A stretch of DNA of 40,573 nt, taken from the NCBI GenBank assembly GCA_024709145.1, contig JANJXG010000093.1, forward strand, positions 1-40,573, read 5' to 3'. The position numbers were made by a program, and so were the translations under genes. Positions 16,393 through 23,923 of this stretch are shown piece after piece. This DNA comes from Bacteroidales bacterium (GTDB taxonomy: Bacteria; Bacteroidota; Bacteroidia; Bacteroidales; F082). Position 1 is the stretch's first letter. The number at the start of each line of letters is the position of its first letter. The notes below the pieces were generated by a model, which was not told the DNA's origin, ran no database searches, and was given only the letters and a program-made list of their open reading frames with translations.

Positions 16393-17511
16393 TTATTTTG
16401 TATCCCTTAATTCCTCTATTAATTCTTTCAGCTCCAACGCATCGGGAAAATCATTGTAATGCCATTTTTCGATCACTTTTCCTTGGTTTAACAAAACTAA
16501 ACCAGGATTTGATCGAATCATTGTTTTAAGCACAACCTCGTCTGCAAATAGCAGGTCTGAATGAATCGAAAGTTTTTGTAAAAAAGAATCGGCTTCATCG
16601 GGTAGACTTGCTGTAATTACATAATGGTTAGCCTCCAACTTTTGGATATCATCAACAAGACGAACCATCTTTTGTTTTCCCTTGTTTGTTGTGGACTGCA
16701 AATCATATGCTACAACGACAAATACAGCTTGTGATTCCAGTATATTGTATGTCAAATCATTACCCATCGAATCCTCAGCAACAAGATTATGAGCGATCAA
16801 TGGTTTATCCGTTTCAAATCGCTGGTCAATAAACTCCCAATTGGCAATCCAACTTGAATCATTCCAAGGGTAATCAGGTGATTGGTATTCCTTTAACTCT
16901 CCGGTCACTTTGTGACGGTAAGTTAAAAAAACCTTGGTTTCTGCTGATGGATCACCATTCATTTGGTTTCCGACTTTCCATGGTCTGAAGTCAATCATCG
17001 GTAAATGCTGGTAATTAAACCAGCTAAATGATGTAAAAATGCCAAAAATGAGCAAGATTGGTATCCAACTCAGGACTGTAAATGAATTCTTTCTAGTTCG
17101 CCAGTGTCGAAAAACAATGAAGGTAAAAATGAGCAGGACTACATTCTTATAAAAAGTTTGCCAGTTTGTGAGCTTGATAGCGTCGCCAAAACAACCACAA
17201 TCTGGAACAGGTGCATATAAGGCATCATAAAAGGTGAGTAAAGTGAAAAAAATCATCATTAACAGAAGTGCCCAGGCCGTCAACCGTGGTTTAAGTTTAA
17301 GCAAGAGTGCTATTCCGATCGAGAATTCAATCGTGCAGAGCAATATAGATAAAAACAAGCTTAAATCATTGGCCCACAACATGCCATAGGCTGCAAAATA
17401 GTCTTCAAGTTTGTAGGCTGTCCCCAATGGATCAACCCCTTTTACAAAACCTGAAAACACAAAAACAGCACCTGTGATAAGTCTGCTGATGGTTAAAACA
17501 TATTGCTTCAT
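16393..17511 (-). CDS. BT_3928-type protein: DoxX/MauE-like membrane domain plus thioredoxin-like domain
   Basis: I chose the ATG at 17511 (372 residues); the frame can be extended two codons to a TTG. Residues 1-150 form about four membrane helices of the DoxX/MauE kind, with the loop motif PVPDCGCFGD (C105, C107) typical of this group. Residues about 190-372 look like a thioredoxin fold facing the periplasm (FVVVAYDL, GLVLLNQGKVIEKWHYNDFP), but the usual CxxC is absent. It starts two bases after the DUF1599 stop and is probably cotranscribed. A redox or maturation role is plausible for the family but is not proven here. Confidence 0.85.
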   Translation of the reverse strand: MKQYVLTISRLITGAVFVFSGFVKGVDPLGTAYKLEDYFAAYGMLWANDLSLFLSILLCTIEFSIGIALLLKLKPRLTAWALLLMMIFFTLLTFYDALYAPVPDCGCFGDAIKLTNWQTFYKNVVLLIFTFIVFRHWRTRKNSFTVLSWIPILLIFGIFTSFSWFNYQHLPMIDFRPWKVGNQMNGDPSAETKVFLTYRHKVTGELKEYQSPDYPWNDSSWIANWEFIDQRFETDKPLIAHNLVAEDSMGNDLTYNILESQAVFVVVAYDLQSTTNKGKQKMVRLVDDIQKLEANHYVITASLPDEADSFLQKLSIHSDLLFADEVVLKTMIRSNPGLVLLNQGKVIEKWHYNDFPDALELKELIEELRDTK

Positions 17512-17513
17512 GT

Positions 17514-18071
17514 TCAATTTTGCTTATAACTGAGTAAAATAAGTGCAAAAACTGCATAATTTATGATGTCGAAATAATTGGCATCAATTCCTTCTGAAAC
17601 AATTGTACTACCCTGATTATCTTCGATTTGCTTAATTCTTAACAGTTTCATTAAAATAATATCCGTGAGTGAACTCACCCTCATTCTTCGCCACACTTCG
17701 TCATAGTCATGATTTTTACGGTTCATTAGCTGATAAGCTTCCTGCAATACACCTTCAAAAATTTCAGGCGCCTGTTCGTTGGTAAGATCAGCATTTTCAG
17801 CAAAACCACGTCTGAGTTGGATAATGGCCATAGCAGAGTAATTAATAATGCCAACAAACTCATTTTCAATCCCTTCATCAACTAATTGAATTGATTTTGT
17901 TTGAATACTTCTGATTCTGTTGGCTTTGATATAAATTTGGTCGGTGAGCGAACTCACGCGAAGAATTCTCCAGGCTGTACCATAATCTGCCATTTTCAAT
18001 TCAAAAACCGAACGACAAGCTTTAATAATCTGTTGAAACTCTTCTGAAGTGTTATTTTCAATCTTACTCAT
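17514..18071 (-). CDS. DUF1599 protein with an internal duplication
   Basis: The 185-residue protein is two copies of one unit. Residues about 18-60 (KMADYGTAWRILRVSSLTDQIYIKANRIRSIQ) and about 114-155 (KNHDYDEVWRRMRVSSLTDIILMKLLRIKQIE) align closely, each followed by a G(I/-)xxxx(F/Y)xxIINY stretch (about 68-80 and 162-174). This is the DUF1599 family, also described as a nucleotide-modification-associated domain; its biochemical role is unsettled. It leads the long minus-strand run that includes tpiA and plsY, with its own TAnnTTTG box at 18141-18148. It is divergent from folP with 87 bases between the starts. Confidence 0.88.
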   Translation of the reverse strand: MSKIENNTSEEFQQIIKACRSVFELKMADYGTAWRILRVSSLTDQIYIKANRIRSIQTKSIQLVDEGIENEFVGIINYSAMAIIQLRRGFAENADLTNEQAPEIFEGVLQEAYQLMNRKNHDYDEVWRRMRVSSLTDIILMKLLRIKQIEDNQGSTIVSEGIDANYFDIINYAVFALILLSYKQN

Positions 18072-18083
18072 GAATTCAATGCC

Positions 18084-18091
18084 TATTTTTG
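18084..18091 (+). promoter_or_regulatory. Predicted -7 promoter box for folP (TATTTTTG)
   Basis: An exact TAnnTTTG match on the plus strand, giving a leader of about 60 bases before the folP ATG at 18159. It lies within the transcript leader of the divergent DUF1599 gene. Confidence 0.5.
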
Positions 18092-18140
18092 TTGAAATTT
18101 TTATTTTGGGGCTGGCCCGAAAACAGCGATAAAATTACGT

Positions 18141-18148
18141 CAAATTTA
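18141..18148 (-). promoter_or_regulatory. Predicted -7 promoter box for the DUF1599-led gene run (TAAATTTG)
   Basis: The minus strand reads TAAATTTG, an exact TAnnTTTG match, about 70 bases before the DUF1599 ATG. The divergent folP and DUF1599 transcripts would overlap at their 5' ends by roughly 35 bases. Confidence 0.5.
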
Positions 18149-18158
18149 CCGAACCGAC

Positions 18159-19016
18159 ATGTTTGAAATCAAAGGAAAAACGATTGGCGATGCTAACCCA
18201 CTGGTGATGGGCATCTTAAATTTAACATCCGATTCATTCTATGAAAGCAGCAGAATCCTGGAACTAAATCAGCTGACCGACACTGCGCATCGTATGGTGT
18301 TAGAAGGTGTTGATATTTTTGATCTCGGTGCCGTAAGTACACGGCCAGGTGCGATTATCACTGATGAAAAGGATGAACTTAAAAAGCTCCTTCCTGCAAT
18401 CAGACATATCCGGAAATCCTTTCCTGAATTATTAATTTCGGTTGACACTTTCAGGAGTGGAATTGCACGCGCCATGATGGATGAAGGAGCTGATATCATC
18501 AACGATATTTCAGGCGGATTAGCCGACCCTCAAATGGCTGAGATAATCGGTAGAAATGATCTCCCTTATGTTATGATGCACATGATCGGGACTCCTGAAA
18601 CAATGCAGCGAAATCCATTAGATCAAGGAGTAGTCAAGGTGGTTAGGGACTTTTTATTGCAGCAGCTCGATCGTTTTTATCAACAAGGAGCATCACGAAT
18701 TATCCTGGATCCCGGTTTCGGATTTGGAAAAACGACCCAGGCCAATTATGATTTACTGTTATCACTTGAAGAATTGAAAATTGGCCAACATCCACTTTTG
18801 GTTGGAATTTCGCGGAAATCAATGATCTACAAGCCGCTAAATATTTTTCCCGAGGAAGCATTATATGGCACAATGGCTTTAAACCTGCTTGCTTTGCAGC
18901 GAGGTGCCAGTATTTTAAGGGTGCATGATGTGAAACAGGCAGTTGAGTGCAAGCGCTTACACGCCTTAATTGAAGAAAGCCGCAAGCGCATGAAAGCAGT
19001 TGGTTCTTCGGTATAG
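18159..19016 (+). CDS. folP: Dihydropteroate synthase
   Basis: FolP joins 6-hydroxymethyl-dihydropterin pyrophosphate to p-aminobenzoate in folate synthesis. The 285-residue protein has GILNLTSDSFYESS (18-31, with Ser where Pro is common), VDTFRSGIARAMMDEGADIINDISGG (95-120), DPGFGFGKT (184-192) and GISRKSMI (216-223). The C-terminal RVHDV closes the barrel. The target site for sulfonamides is therefore present. It is followed after 61 bases by cdaA, a pairing I know from many Bacteroidota. Confidence 0.96.
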   Translation: MFEIKGKTIGDANPLVMGILNLTSDSFYESSRILELNQLTDTAHRMVLEGVDIFDLGAVSTRPGAIITDEKDELKKLLPAIRHIRKSFPELLISVDTFRSGIARAMMDEGADIINDISGGLADPQMAEIIGRNDLPYVMMHMIGTPETMQRNPLDQGVVKVVRDFLLQQLDRFYQQGASRIILDPGFGFGKTTQANYDLLLSLEELKIGQHPLLVGISRKSMIYKPLNIFPEEALYGTMALNLLALQRGASILRVHDVKQAVECKRLHALIEESRKRMKAVGSSV

Positions 19017-19042
19017 TATCCGGGCATAATGCAATGTTTTCT

Positions 19043-19050
19043 TATCTTTG
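19043..19050 (+). promoter_or_regulatory. Predicted -7 promoter box for cdaA (TATCTTTG)
   Basis: An exact TAnnTTTG match lying between the folP stop and the TTG start of cdaA, 27 bases before that start. It suggests cdaA can be expressed apart from folP. Confidence 0.5.
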
Positions 19051-19077
19051 CCTCTGTATTATTAAAATATTTGACAA

Positions 19078-19887
19078 TTGTCTGGCTATATCTTACCACT
19101 TTTTATCGAAATCAGAATTGTTGACCTGATAGATATTTTCCTTGTTGCCAGTTTGCTTTATACCTTGTATTACTTGCTACGTGGTACAGCGGCAATCAAT
19201 ATTTTTCTGGGAATAGTTTCAATTTTCCTTATCTGGAAGCTTGTAACTGCCTTACAAATGGCATTGTTGAGTGAGATTCTGGGTGCTTTCGTTAGTGTTG
19301 GTTTTATTGCTTTGATCATTATTTTTCAACCTGAGATCCGACAATTTCTGCTAGCCCTCGGAACACCCAATTTCGTTCGAAAACATAAAAACAGACTACG
19401 TTTTCTCGGTATTAGGTTTCTGGAAGAAACTGAAAATGATTTTAGCATGCTGAAGGAAACATGTGATTCATTAAGTCAGAAAAAAACCGGAGCCCTTATT
19501 ATACTCCGAAGACAAAACAAATTGTTTGAATATGTTCAAACAGGTGTAAAAATAGACGCGAAAATCAGTAAGAACCTGATTGAAAATATTTTTTTTAAAA
19601 ACAGTCCACTGCATGACGGAGCAATGATAATTGGCGACAACCGGATTATTGCTGCTGGCTGTATCCTGCCGGTGAGCCAAAAACTTGATCTTCCCGGAAG
19701 GCCTGGTTTACGACACAGGGCCGGAATTGGCATTACCGAACTAAGTGATTCAATCGCAATTATAATTTCAGAAGAAACCGGTAACATCAGTGTGGCCGTG
19801 GGAGGAGATTTGCATCATATGAAAGATACCACAGAAATGCTTCAAATGGTGGAGCATGAGTTTGAGATTGATATAATACACAAATAA
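19078..19887 (+). CDS. cdaA: Diadenylate cyclase (c-di-AMP synthase), CdaA type
   Basis: The 269-residue protein condenses two ATP to cyclic di-AMP. Three N-terminal membrane helices (about 16-90) anchor it; the DisA_N catalytic domain follows with the DGA motif (180-182, in SPLHDGAMII) and RHR motif (212-214, in LRHRAGIG) intact. The only plausible start is a TTG at 19078: an in-frame TGA at 19072-19074 blocks any extension, and the next ATG, at residue 61, would remove two membrane helices. Family members start close to LFIEIRxxD, which fits. It lies downstream of folP and has its own predicted promoter. Confidence 0.93.
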   Translation: MSGYILPLFIEIRIVDLIDIFLVASLLYTLYYLLRGTAAINIFLGIVSIFLIWKLVTALQMALLSEILGAFVSVGFIALIIIFQPEIRQFLLALGTPNFVRKHKNRLRFLGIRFLEETENDFSMLKETCDSLSQKKTGALIILRRQNKLFEYVQTGVKIDAKISKNLIENIFFKNSPLHDGAMIIGDNRIIAAGCILPVSQKLDLPGRPGLRHRAGIGITELSDSIAIIISEETGNISVAVGGDLHHMKDTTEMLQMVEHEFEIDIIHK

Positions 19888-19894
19888 AATAAAC

Positions 19895-20329
19895 CTAAAA
19901 ATCGATAAAACGCGATTTAAACTTTTCAACAGGTATCAGGCATTCAATTGGTTGGCGCATAAATTTCAATCTTCGATTTGCGATAAACTGATATAAGCCA
20001 TCCCGGATAAACCTTGGAATAAATTTTCCCAGCCATAATAATCTCCATAATCCTCCCATATAAATTCCGGCTAAAATGACGGCATCAGACCTTAGAAAGA
20101 TTTTTTCATTGTCAACAATCATCAAACTGTCAACCAGCAGCTTATCGTGTCCAAAAGCAGTGATCAACTCCTTTCCAATAGTTGATTGGCGGGAAACAAA
20201 ATGAAGACGCGGAATCCGTTCATGACAAAGGATAAACTTCACCGAAGCCTGACAAAAGCCGCATTCACCATCAAAAATGAGAATGGGGGCCCCGCTATTT
20301 CTCAATTCAGTAAGTTTATTTGAATCCAT
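19895..20329 (-). CDS. DCC-family (DUF393) thiol-disulfide oxidoreductase-like protein
   Basis: The 144-residue product has the family's N-terminal motif ILIFDGECGFCQASVKF with the CGFC pair (C23, C26), and later FVSRQST and SDAVILAG, as in DCC proteins. The family is named for DxxCxxC and is thought to have a thioredoxin-like fold; substrates are unknown. I use the ATG at 20329 because the longer frame would need a TTG at 20392 and adds residues without family match. It converges on cdaA with seven bases between them. Confidence 0.85.
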   Translation of the reverse strand: MDSNKLTELRNSGAPILIFDGECGFCQASVKFILCHERIPRLHFVSRQSTIGKELITAFGHDKLLVDSLMIVDNEKIFLRSDAVILAGIYMGGLWRLLWLGKFIPRFIRDGLYQFIANRRLKFMRQPIECLIPVEKFKSRFIDF

Positions 20330-20515
20330 CAATCTGTTAACACAGTTTGGAGAAAAAAGTTTTAGCCTGCTCAGCAAAGTAAAGGCATCCAATCAAAGAA
20401 ACCATTTTTTTCAGCAGACAGCTTCCTTTTCGATAAAAAAAACGAATTTTACAGATTAATTCAATAGATATTCTGCCTTTAGGTCAATCTTTTTCATTAA
20501 TGTAAATAATTCACT

Positions 20516-21622
20516 ATGAATATATTAAAAGTTATTCAAAGACAAACAATCATCGCTCTTCTTTTTCTTTTGTCCATTATTTCCTGTACAAAGAAGGAAA
20601 CAGACGACCCCATAGTTGATCAGCCGTCGATTGATTATCCAACTTATATAAAGGGTTGCGACTTGTCATTTCTCCCTGAAATGCGGCAAGATGGAGTCGG
20701 TTACAAAAATTTTAACAATCAAGCTGAAGACCCATTGGAGACACTCCGAAAAGCCGGAATGAATGCTGTCAGGCTTCGGCTTTGGAACCAGCATAACAGT
20801 GTTTCAGGTCTTAAAGCAGTGAAAAGTTTTGCCAATGAAATCACCGAAAAAAAAATCATGACATGGATAACTCTCCATTATTCCGATACATGGGCTGACC
20901 CCGGCAATCAGCAAAAACCAGAAGCCTGGAAAAACTTAAGTTTCGAAGTCTTGAAAGATAGTGTCTATGCATTTACTTTTAAGGTAGCCGAAACACTTCA
21001 GCCTGGCATACTTCAAATTGGTAATGAGATTAATCAGGGCTTACTTTGGCCTGAGGGACAGCGCTCAAACACCTACCAAATGAGGGCCTTGCTTGCAGAA
21101 GGCATCAGAGCCTGCCGCAATGCCTCACCGAACACGAAAATCATGCTTCATCATGCCGGATATCAAAATGCCTTGACATTTTTTGATCAGTTACAAAACC
21201 TTGATTATGATTTGATCGGAATCTCCTATTACCCGATATGGCATGGCAAAAGTCTCAGCGAATTGTCAAATGCCATCCGGCAGTTGTCAGACAGTTTTGC
21301 AAAAGATGTAATTATTGCAGAAACAAGTTACCCTTTCACCTTTGGCTGGTCTGACTATACTAATAATATTATTGGCAGCCCAAACCAAACGATTTCCAAT
21401 TTTCCCGCCAGCCCTGAAGGACAAATGAATTTTCTGAATGAACTTTCATTTAAAGTTGATTCAGCCGGTGGCAAGGGTTGGTGTTACTGGGGTGGAGAAT
21501 GGGTTGCTTCCAAAGGCCCTGAAGCCGGCAATGGCTCGAGTTGGGAAAATCAGGCCTTGTGGGATTTCGATTTTCAAGCCTTGCCGGCGCAAAATGCTTT
21601 TGTAAGGGCAGTAGCTAAATAA
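20516..21622 (+). CDS. GH53 arabinogalactan endo-beta-1,4-galactanase, lipoprotein
   Basis: The 368-residue enzyme starts with a lipoprotein signal (lipobox SIISC, C24) followed by a short Asp/Glu/Pro linker. The GH53 domain starts at YIKGCDLSFLPEM (44-56) and carries NAVRLRLW, HYSDTWADPG (121-130), the acid/base E171 in QIGNEIN and the nucleophile E269 in IIAETSYP. It should cut beta-1,4-galactan side chains of pectin at the cell surface or in the periplasm. Unlike most Bacteroidota glycanases it has no SusC/SusD pair next to it here; neighbours are the DCC gene and rplS. It ends in an intact stop codon. Confidence 0.93.
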   Translation: MNILKVIQRQTIIALLFLLSIISCTKKETDDPIVDQPSIDYPTYIKGCDLSFLPEMRQDGVGYKNFNNQAEDPLETLRKAGMNAVRLRLWNQHNSVSGLKAVKSFANEITEKKIMTWITLHYSDTWADPGNQQKPEAWKNLSFEVLKDSVYAFTFKVAETLQPGILQIGNEINQGLLWPEGQRSNTYQMRALLAEGIRACRNASPNTKIMLHHAGYQNALTFFDQLQNLDYDLIGISYYPIWHGKSLSELSNAIRQLSDSFAKDVIIAETSYPFTFGWSDYTNNIIGSPNQTISNFPASPEGQMNFLNELSFKVDSAGGKGWCYWGGEWVASKGPEAGNGSSWENQALWDFDFQALPAQNAFVRAVAK

Positions 21623-21769
21623 ATTTTTGATTACTCTTTAATTTTTCATCTGGTTGATATACTGTATTTTATCAATAATTATCTCAACTCGGTTTATTAA
21701 AATCCTGTTAGGTTCAGGATTGGATTCGAGAAAATTAAACATCAAATGTTTCAATTTCAAATAAAGTTG

Positions 21770-21777
21770 TATATTTG
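21770..21777 (+). promoter_or_regulatory. Predicted -7 promoter box for rplS (TATATTTG)
   Basis: TATATTTG is an exact TAnnTTTG match, 45 bases before the rplS ATG. A five-pair hairpin (ACTCA/TGAGT, 21779-21792) starts at the predicted transcript 5' end. Confidence 0.6.
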
Positions 21778-21821
21778 CACTCATTTTTGAGTTTAGCACT
21801 TCAATAAATATTTATCTAGAA

Positions 21822-22175
21822 ATGAGCAAGAACGCCTTTATTCAGTTTGTCGAAGATCAGGTTACCGTCAAAGATTTCCCATCTTTCAAAGCCGGTGATA
21901 CCATCACAGTTACCTATAAAATCATTGAAGGAAACAAAGAACGTTTACAAAAGTTCCAGGGAGTTGTAATTCAGCGTGTTGGAGGTGGTCCTACTGCCAC
22001 TTTTACAGTGAGAAAGATTTCCAACAACATCGGCGTTGAGCGTATTTTCCCAGTATCATCACCATTTATCGATGAGATTGAAGTGAATAAAAAGGGACAA
22101 GTCAGAAGAGCGAGAATTTTCTACCTTCGCAATCTGCGAGGCAAGAAAGCACGTATCAAAGAAGCTCGTCGATAA
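21822..22175 (+). CDS. rplS: 50S ribosomal protein L19
   Basis: The 117-residue protein has the L19 landmarks [53 protein letters not shown] and [26 protein letters not shown]19 sits at the 30S-50S interface of the ribosome. The gene is a single transcription unit: its own TAnnTTTG promoter at 21770-21777, a short leader with a hairpin, and a strong terminator 20 bases after the stop. It is not flanked by trmD, rimM or rpsP, its partners in many bacteria. Confidence 0.98.
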   Translation: MSKNAFIQFVEDQVTVKDFPSFKAGDTITVTYKIIEGNKERLQKFQGVVIQRVGGGPTATFTVRKISNNIGVERIFPVSSPFIDEIEVNKKGQVRRARIFYLRNLRGKKARIKEARR

Positions 22176-22194
22176 GATATACCGTCAAAAGATC

Positions 22195-22227
22195 AAAGTC
22201 CTGGTTGGTTCAACCGGGACTTTTTTT
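22195..22227 (+). terminator. Rho-independent terminator after rplS
   Basis: AGTCCTGGTTG pairs with CAACCGGGACT (one U-G pair) across a GTT loop and is followed by a run of seven T. It directly follows rplS and lies just before the convergent end of rlmB at 22236. Confidence 0.9.
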
Positions 22228-22235
22228 CATTTATT

Positions 22236-22985
22236 TTAGTTTGTCCGCTGTCGCACGATTTCATAGCAGCCGACACCAGCAGCGACTGAAACGTTGAGGG
22301 ATTCGATGTTGCCAAGCATGGGCATTTTTATTCTGACATCTGCCAACTTCAGGTATTCTGCTGAAATACCGTGCTCTTCAGAACCCAATATCAGAACCAC
22401 CGGTCCTTTCAAATCGGCATTCCAAAATAATTCACTGGCTTTTTCGGTAACAGCAACAACCTTCAAACCACTTTCTTTTAGGTATTGAATGGCATTTTTA
22501 AGATTATCCTCTCTGCAAATGTTAAGCCTGTGGAGCGCACCTGCTGACGTTTTAACAGCATCGGCATTAATGAATGCTGATCCTCTTGTTGGCAGAATTA
22601 AAGCGTGAACACCGCTTGCCTCGGCAGTCCGGGCAATGGCACCGAGATTTCTTACATCCGTTATTTTATCGAGGATTATTAAAAAAGGATCAAATCCAGC
22701 CTCAAATATCATTGGCAGCAAAGCATTTAACTTTTGATAGCTAACCTGCGCCATAAAAGCCACAACACCCTGATGATTTTTCCTGGTTAATCTGTTTAGT
22801 TTTTCAATCGGAACAATCTGGACAGGAACTTCCAACTCCCTTGCAAGTTGCATTATCTCAGTAACTTGTGCTGACCTTGATGAGGCCTGCAGGAAGATTT
22901 TATCCATCTCGGCGCCTGATCTCAAAGCCTCAATGACAGGTCGTGTACCAAAAATTAACCCATTACTGTTATCAGAAATTTCCAT
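22236..22985 (-). CDS. rlmB: 23S rRNA guanosine-2'-O-methyltransferase RlmB (TrmH/SpoU family)
   Basis: The 249-residue protein has the N-terminal L30-like substrate-binding domain (GTRPVIEALRSGAEMDKIFL, 13-32) and the SPOUT knot domain with the three SpoU motifs: ITDVRNLGAIARTAEASG (about 110-127), VLILGSEEHGIS, and KMPMLGNIESLNVSVAAG near the C terminus. RlmB methylates G2251 of 23S rRNA. Length is normal. It has its own TAnnTTTG box at 23003-23010. Assignment to RlmB rather than another TrmH paralogue rests on the intact N-terminal domain. Confidence 0.9.
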   Translation of the reverse strand: MEISDNSNGLIFGTRPVIEALRSGAEMDKIFLQASSRSAQVTEIMQLARELEVPVQIVPIEKLNRLTRKNHQGVVAFMAQVSYQKLNALLPMIFEAGFDPFLIILDKITDVRNLGAIARTAEASGVHALILPTRGSAFINADAVKTSAGALHRLNICREDNLKNAIQYLKESGLKVVAVTEKASELFWNADLKGPVVLILGSEEHGISAEYLKLADVRIKMPMLGNIESLNVSVAAGVGCYEIVRQRTN

Positions 22986-23002
22986 ATTGAAAGTTTAACG
23001 TT

Positions 23003-23010
23003 CAAAAATA
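23003..23010 (-). promoter_or_regulatory. Predicted -7 promoter box for rlmB (TATTTTTG)
   Basis: The minus strand reads TATTTTTG, an exact TAnnTTTG match, 17 bases upstream of the rlmB ATG. Confidence 0.5.
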
Positions 23011-23055
23011 CATCGAATTCGTGAAATTCTTCATTGAAATATAAAACAGAAATAA

Positions 23056-23063
23056 TAGCTTTG
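23056..23063 (+). promoter_or_regulatory. Predicted -7 promoter box for the TonB-C/DUF3078/phosphoesterase operon (TAGCTTTG)
   Basis: TAGCTTTG is an exact TAnnTTTG match 44 bases before the ATG at 23108. Confidence 0.5.
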
Positions 23064-23107
23064 GCACAAAATGGTTTGCCTCAGGACTTTGATCAAATTG
23101 GAACAAA

Positions 23108-23905
23108 ATGAAAACAATTTATTCTCTTGTTTTTATTAGCCTGTTTGTAACCGAAAATCTGGTTGCTCAGGTTTATTCACCGGCTGAACCCCGTGCCGCA
23201 AAAAAACTGAATAAGTATTATATTGACAAAGCCATGCATTATCCCCAAAGTTCATTGGAGAATAAAACCGGTGGAAAAGTAACCGTAGGTTTTACAGTGG
23301 ATGAGAAGGGAGAAAGCAAGGATTTTATTATCATCAATGGATTGGATAAAGCATTGGATGCAGAAGCGATCAGGTTAAGTAAAAACATTCGTTGGAAACC
23401 AGCCTTGGTGAATGGCAGAGCCGCAAGCAGCAGAGCTGAGCTGGAAATAGAATTTAATCCAAAACACTATCTTAAACACCATGGGAAGGAAGGCTGTCCT
23501 ACATCCCATGTGCGTGCAAACGCTGATACATCAGGACTTATTTATACTTTTGCATTTGTCGACGTGCAACCAAAGCCCAAAATAGATGAAAGATTTAAAA
23601 ACCTGGGACATTATATTTCGGAGGTTCTTGAATACCCTGAAGCTGCAAAAGCAGCAGGTATACAAGGAACCGTCAGGCTTGTATTTGTTGTTGAAACAGA
23701 TGGGCTTGCCTCCAATATCGAAATCCTTCACAGCGTTGGAGGCGGATGCGATCAGGAAGCTATCAGGATACTTCAAACGGTTTGTTGGGAGCCAGGAAGT
23801 ATCCATGAATTAAAGGTGCGGACCGAATATCAACTTGATGTAACTTTTAAACTATCTGATAAAAAGCAGCAGAATATACCTAATAGACAATCCGGAAATT
23901 TATAA
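23108..23905 (+). CDS. Secreted protein with two TonB C-terminal domains
   Basis: The 265-residue protein has a cleavable signal peptide (about 1-21, ending LVAQ) and two TonB_C units. The first (about 54-118) reads KVTVGFTVDEKGESKDFIIINGLDKALDAEAIRLSKNIRWKPA; the second (about 190-255) reads GTVRLVFVVETDGLASNIEILHSVGGGCDQEAIRILQ. There is no membrane anchor or proline-rich spacer, so it is not a classical TonB. Such proteins may bind receptor TonB boxes or other partners in the periplasm, but this is inference. A DUF3078 gene follows 18 bases later, suggesting an operon. Confidence 0.82.
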   Translation: MKTIYSLVFISLFVTENLVAQVYSPAEPRAAKKLNKYYIDKAMHYPQSSLENKTGGKVTVGFTVDEKGESKDFIIINGLDKALDAEAIRLSKNIRWKPALVNGRAASSRAELEIEFNPKHYLKHHGKEGCPTSHVRANADTSGLIYTFAFVDVQPKPKIDERFKNLGHYISEVLEYPEAAKAAGIQGTVRLVFVVETDGLASNIEILHSVGGGCDQEAIRILQTVCWEPGSIHELKVRTEYQLDVTFKLSDKKQQNIPNRQSGNL

Positions 23906-23923
23906 ACCTCAATTAATATCACC

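Noticed and set aside
21701-21721. Seven-pair hairpin AATCCTG/CAGGATT between the GH53 gene and rplS
   Set aside because: There is no T-run on either side that would make it a convincing terminator, and it lies upstream of the predicted rplS promoter; no role can be assigned.
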